From: Agromyces intestinalis
Lineage (GTDB): Bacteria > Actinomycetota > Actinomycetes > Actinomycetales > Microbacteriaceae
Length of the DNA stretch: 64,000 bases
Reading direction: 5' to 3'
Assembly: GCF_008365295.1 (NCBI RefSeq)
Contig: NZ_CP043505.1
Location: forward strand, 3,162,001 to 3,226,000
Shown here: positions 62,084 through 64,000 of the stretch, one piece after another
Position numbering within the stretch: position 1 is the first letter of the stretch
How the letters are laid out: every line of letters begins with the position of its first letter
Notes under the pieces: model-generated
Seen by the model: only the letters and a program-made list of their open reading frames with translations
Told to the model about the DNA's origin: nothing
The model's database searches: none
Program-made: the position numbers and the translations under genes

Positions 62084-63837
62084 GCGCCACCCTGAACGGA
62101 GCGAACGTGCAGAACGGCGAGGAGCAGCCGCTCCTGCAGATCAAGGACCTCGAGGTCGGGTTCAAGACCCAGGAGGGCATGGTGACCGCCGTCGACGGCG
62201 TGAGCTTCACCCTCTACCGCGGGCAGAGCCTGGCGATCGTGGGCGAGTCGGGTTCCGGCAAGTCGACGACGGCCCACGCGATCATCAACCTGCTGCCCGG
62301 CAGCGGTCGGGTCACCGGCGGGCAGATCCTGCTCGACGGGCAGGACTTGACGAAGGTCTCCAAGCGCGAGATGGAGCAGATCCGCGGTCGCAAGATCGGG
62401 TTCGTGCCCCAGGACCCGATGTCGAACCTCAACCCGGTGTGGTCGATCGGCTTCCAGGTCGAGGAGGCGATTCAGGCCAACGGCATCGCCAGCGGCAAGA
62501 AGGCCGTGAAGGCCCGCGCGATCGAGGTGCTGAAGCAGGCCGGCCTGCAGGACGCCGACCGGCGCCTGAAGCAGTTCCCGCACCAGTTCTCGGGCGGTAT
62601 GCGCCAGCGCGTGCTCATCGGCATGGGCCTGGCCGCCGAGCCGCAGCTGCTCATCGCCGACGAGCCGACCTCGGCGCTCGACGTCACGGTGCAGCGGGTC
62701 ATCCTCGACCACCTCGAGTCGTTGACCCGCGAACTCGGCACCACCCTGCTGTTCATCACACACGACCTCGGCCTCGCGGCCGAGCGCGCCGAGCAGCTCG
62801 TCGTGATGTACAAGGGCAAGATCGTCGAGTCGGGTCCGTCGGTGCAGATCCTGCAGAACCCGCAGCACCCGTACACGCAGCGGCTGGTCGCCGCGGCGCC
62901 GAGCCTCGCCTCGCGTCGCATCCAGGCGTCGGGCAGCATTCAGGCGGCCGAGCAGGCGATCGAGGCGGATGCCTCTGCCGTTGCGGGCGAAGAGATCGAC
63001 CTCATCGCGACCGCCGAGGCGCGTGCCGAGGCGCTCGAGGCCGCGGCCGAGCAGCCGCCGGCGATCGTGGTCGAGAACCTGACCAAGGTGTTCAAGATCC
63101 GTGGTTCGGGCGACTTCACCGCGGTCGACGACGTGTCGTTCCAGATCGCCAAGGGCACCACCACGGCGCTCGTGGGCGAGTCGGGCTCGGGCAAGTCGAC
63201 GGTCGCGAAGATGATCCTGAAGCTCGAGGACTCGACGAAGGGTCGCATCCTCGTCGGCGGCAAGGACCTGGCCTCGACGACCGGCGGCGAGCTCTTCGCC
63301 CTGCGCAGCCGCATGCAGCCGGTCTTCCAGGACCCGTACGGTTCGCTGAACCCGTTGCGCAACATCGGCAACACCATCGCCGAGCCGCTCTTCACGCACA
63401 AGGTCGGCACACGTGCCGAGCGACGTGCGCGGGTGCGCGAGCTGCTCGACCAGGTGTCGCTGCCCCAGTCGCTGATCGGGCGCTACCCGAACGAGCTGTC
63501 GGGCGGCCAGCGTCAGCGCATCGCGATCGCGCGCGCCCTCGCGCTGAAGCCCGAGATCATCGTCCTCGACGAGGCGGTCTCGGCGCTCGACGTGCTCGTG
63601 CAGGCGCAGATCCTGCGTCTGCTCGCCGACCTGCAGGCCGAACTGGGGTTGACCTACCTGTTCATCACGCACGACCTCGCGGTCGTTCGGGTGATCGCCG
63701 ACAACGTGTGCGTCATGCAGCGCGGTCGCATCGTCGAGGCGGCGACGACCGACGAGGTCTTCGACGACCCGAAGGAGCAGTACACGCGCGACCTGCTCGC
63801 CGCGATCCCGGGCGCGAACCTGATGCTCGGCGCGTAG
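62080..63837 (+). CDS. Fused peptide ABC transporter ATPase (DppD-DppF in one chain)
   Basis: 585 residues with two complete ABC cassettes. NBD1 (about 20-270) has Walker A GESGSGKST, signature FSGGMRQR and LLIADEPTSALD. NBD2 (about 328-580) has GESGSGKST, LSGGQRQR and IIVLDEAVSALD (Ala instead of Pro after the catalytic Glu, common in this family). A linker of about 60 residues rich in Ala/Glu (AAEQAIEADASAVAGEE) joins them. The C-terminal HPYT and EQYTRDLLAA segments after each cassette are typical of oligopeptide transporters. The fusion is common in actinobacteria and completes a binding protein-permease-permease-ATPase unit. Confidence 0.93.
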   Translation: MSATLNGANVQNGEEQPLLQIKDLEVGFKTQEGMVTAVDGVSFTLYRGQSLAIVGESGSGKSTTAHAIINLLPGSGRVTGGQILLDGQDLTKVSKREMEQIRGRKIGFVPQDPMSNLNPVWSIGFQVEEAIQANGIASGKKAVKARAIEVLKQAGLQDADRRLKQFPHQFSGGMRQRVLIGMGLAAEPQLLIADEPTSALDVTVQRVILDHLESLTRELGTTLLFITHDLGLAAERAEQLVVMYKGKIVESGPSVQILQNPQHPYTQRLVAAAPSLASRRIQASGSIQAAEQAIEADASAVAGEEIDLIATAEARAEALEAAAEQPPAIVVENLTKVFKIRGSGDFTAVDDVSFQIAKGTTTALVGESGSGKSTVAKMILKLEDSTKGRILVGGKDLASTTGGELFALRSRMQPVFQDPYGSLNPLRNIGNTIAEPLFTHKVGTRAERRARVRELLDQVSLPQSLIGRYPNELSGGQRQRIAIARALALKPEIIVLDEAVSALDVLVQAQILRLLADLQAELGLTYLFITHDLAVVRVIADNVCVMQRGRIVEAATTDEVFDDPKEQYTRDLLAAIPGANLMLGA

Positions 63838-63891
63838 CCGAGACATCCGGTCGCCCGATCGATCGCACCGGTCCGCTCGATCCCACCGGCC

Positions 63892-63926
63892 CGAACGCCC
63901 GTCCGCCTCGTGCGGCCGGGCGTTCG
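63892..63926 (+). terminator. Hairpin terminator of the peptide transport operon
   Basis: CGAACGCCCG and CGGGCGTTCG, a 10-bp perfect outer stem with an inner CCGC/GCGG pairing, 54 bp after the ATPase stop. Confidence 0.8.
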
Positions 63927-63949
63927 GCGTCCACTCGGGTTGCGCGCGG

Positions 63950-63955
63950 TAGGCT
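63950..63955 (+). promoter_or_regulatory. Possible -10 box for a gene beyond the window
   Basis: TAGGCT, the box type seen before leaderless genes here. No complete start and frame can be confirmed in the last 45 bases. Confidence 0.25.
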
Positions 63956-64000
63956 GGATGTCGCGCCCGCCGCGTTTGCGGCCGACGGTGCTCCCCAGAC

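Overview
The window is high-GC DNA from an actinobacterium, most likely a member of the Microbacteriaceae (Agromyces-like). This rests on the strong G/C preference at third codon positions, GTG/TTG starts, start codons lying 6-8 bases after a TAnnnT -10 box (leaderless mRNAs), terminators that are long perfect GC hairpins without a T-run, and the typical actinobacterial gene set. Genes are densely packed on both strands. No rRNA, tRNA, insertion sequence, prophage or CRISPR array was seen.

Layout. 1-2.1 kb: the start of rmuC, a DEDDh exonuclease and a SAM methyltransferase. 2.1-6.6 kb (minus): two clan-CD cysteine proteases, a CHAT protease and an alpha/beta-hydrolase fused to a caspase-like domain, which look co-transcribed. 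This is the best candidate for an undescribed death- or defence-type system. 6.8-9.8 kb: a TetR regulator with a glycosyltransferase, then the ATPase ychF. 9.9-26 kb: an arabinan/arabinoside utilisation island. It has four secreted GH43-type hydrolases, three of which carry an essentially identical ricin-type module of 412-432 bp; a LacI regulator; a YtfQRT/YjfF-like furanose ABC importer with a second ATPase; and a membrane protein joining a solute-binding domain to a vWA domain. Four copies of a 14-bp palindrome (TGTTnnCGnTAACA, or its complement) sit before the hydrolases and before the binding protein and tie the island together.

26-45.7 kb: a mosaic of housekeeping and accessory genes. 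It includes an ABC-F protein, NIPSNAP, an HdeD-lipase fusion, a lone TOPRIM protein, an ECF sigma factor with a membrane partner, PlsC, two Fpg/Nei glycosylases, an M23 peptidase with cell-wall-binding repeats, a fused anthranilate synthase (TrpE-TrpG/PhzE type) behind a leaderless trp leader peptide, an RBBP9-type hydrolase, a phosphoribosyltransferase, a second solute-binding/vWA protein followed by a 16-bp tandem repeat, and a DHA2 drug exporter.

45.8-51.6 kb (minus): a complete NAD de novo operon, nrtR-nadA-nadB-nadC-nifS, with two AGTCA-N3-TGAC(T/C) boxes upstream. 51.7-56.6 kb: a tandem glycine riboswitch followed by gcvT-gcvH-gcvP. 56.6-58.2 kb: 19-bp tandem repeats, two small hypothetical genes and a CPBP protease. 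58.4-63.8 kb: a dpp/opp-type peptide transporter with its two ATPases fused in one polypeptide.
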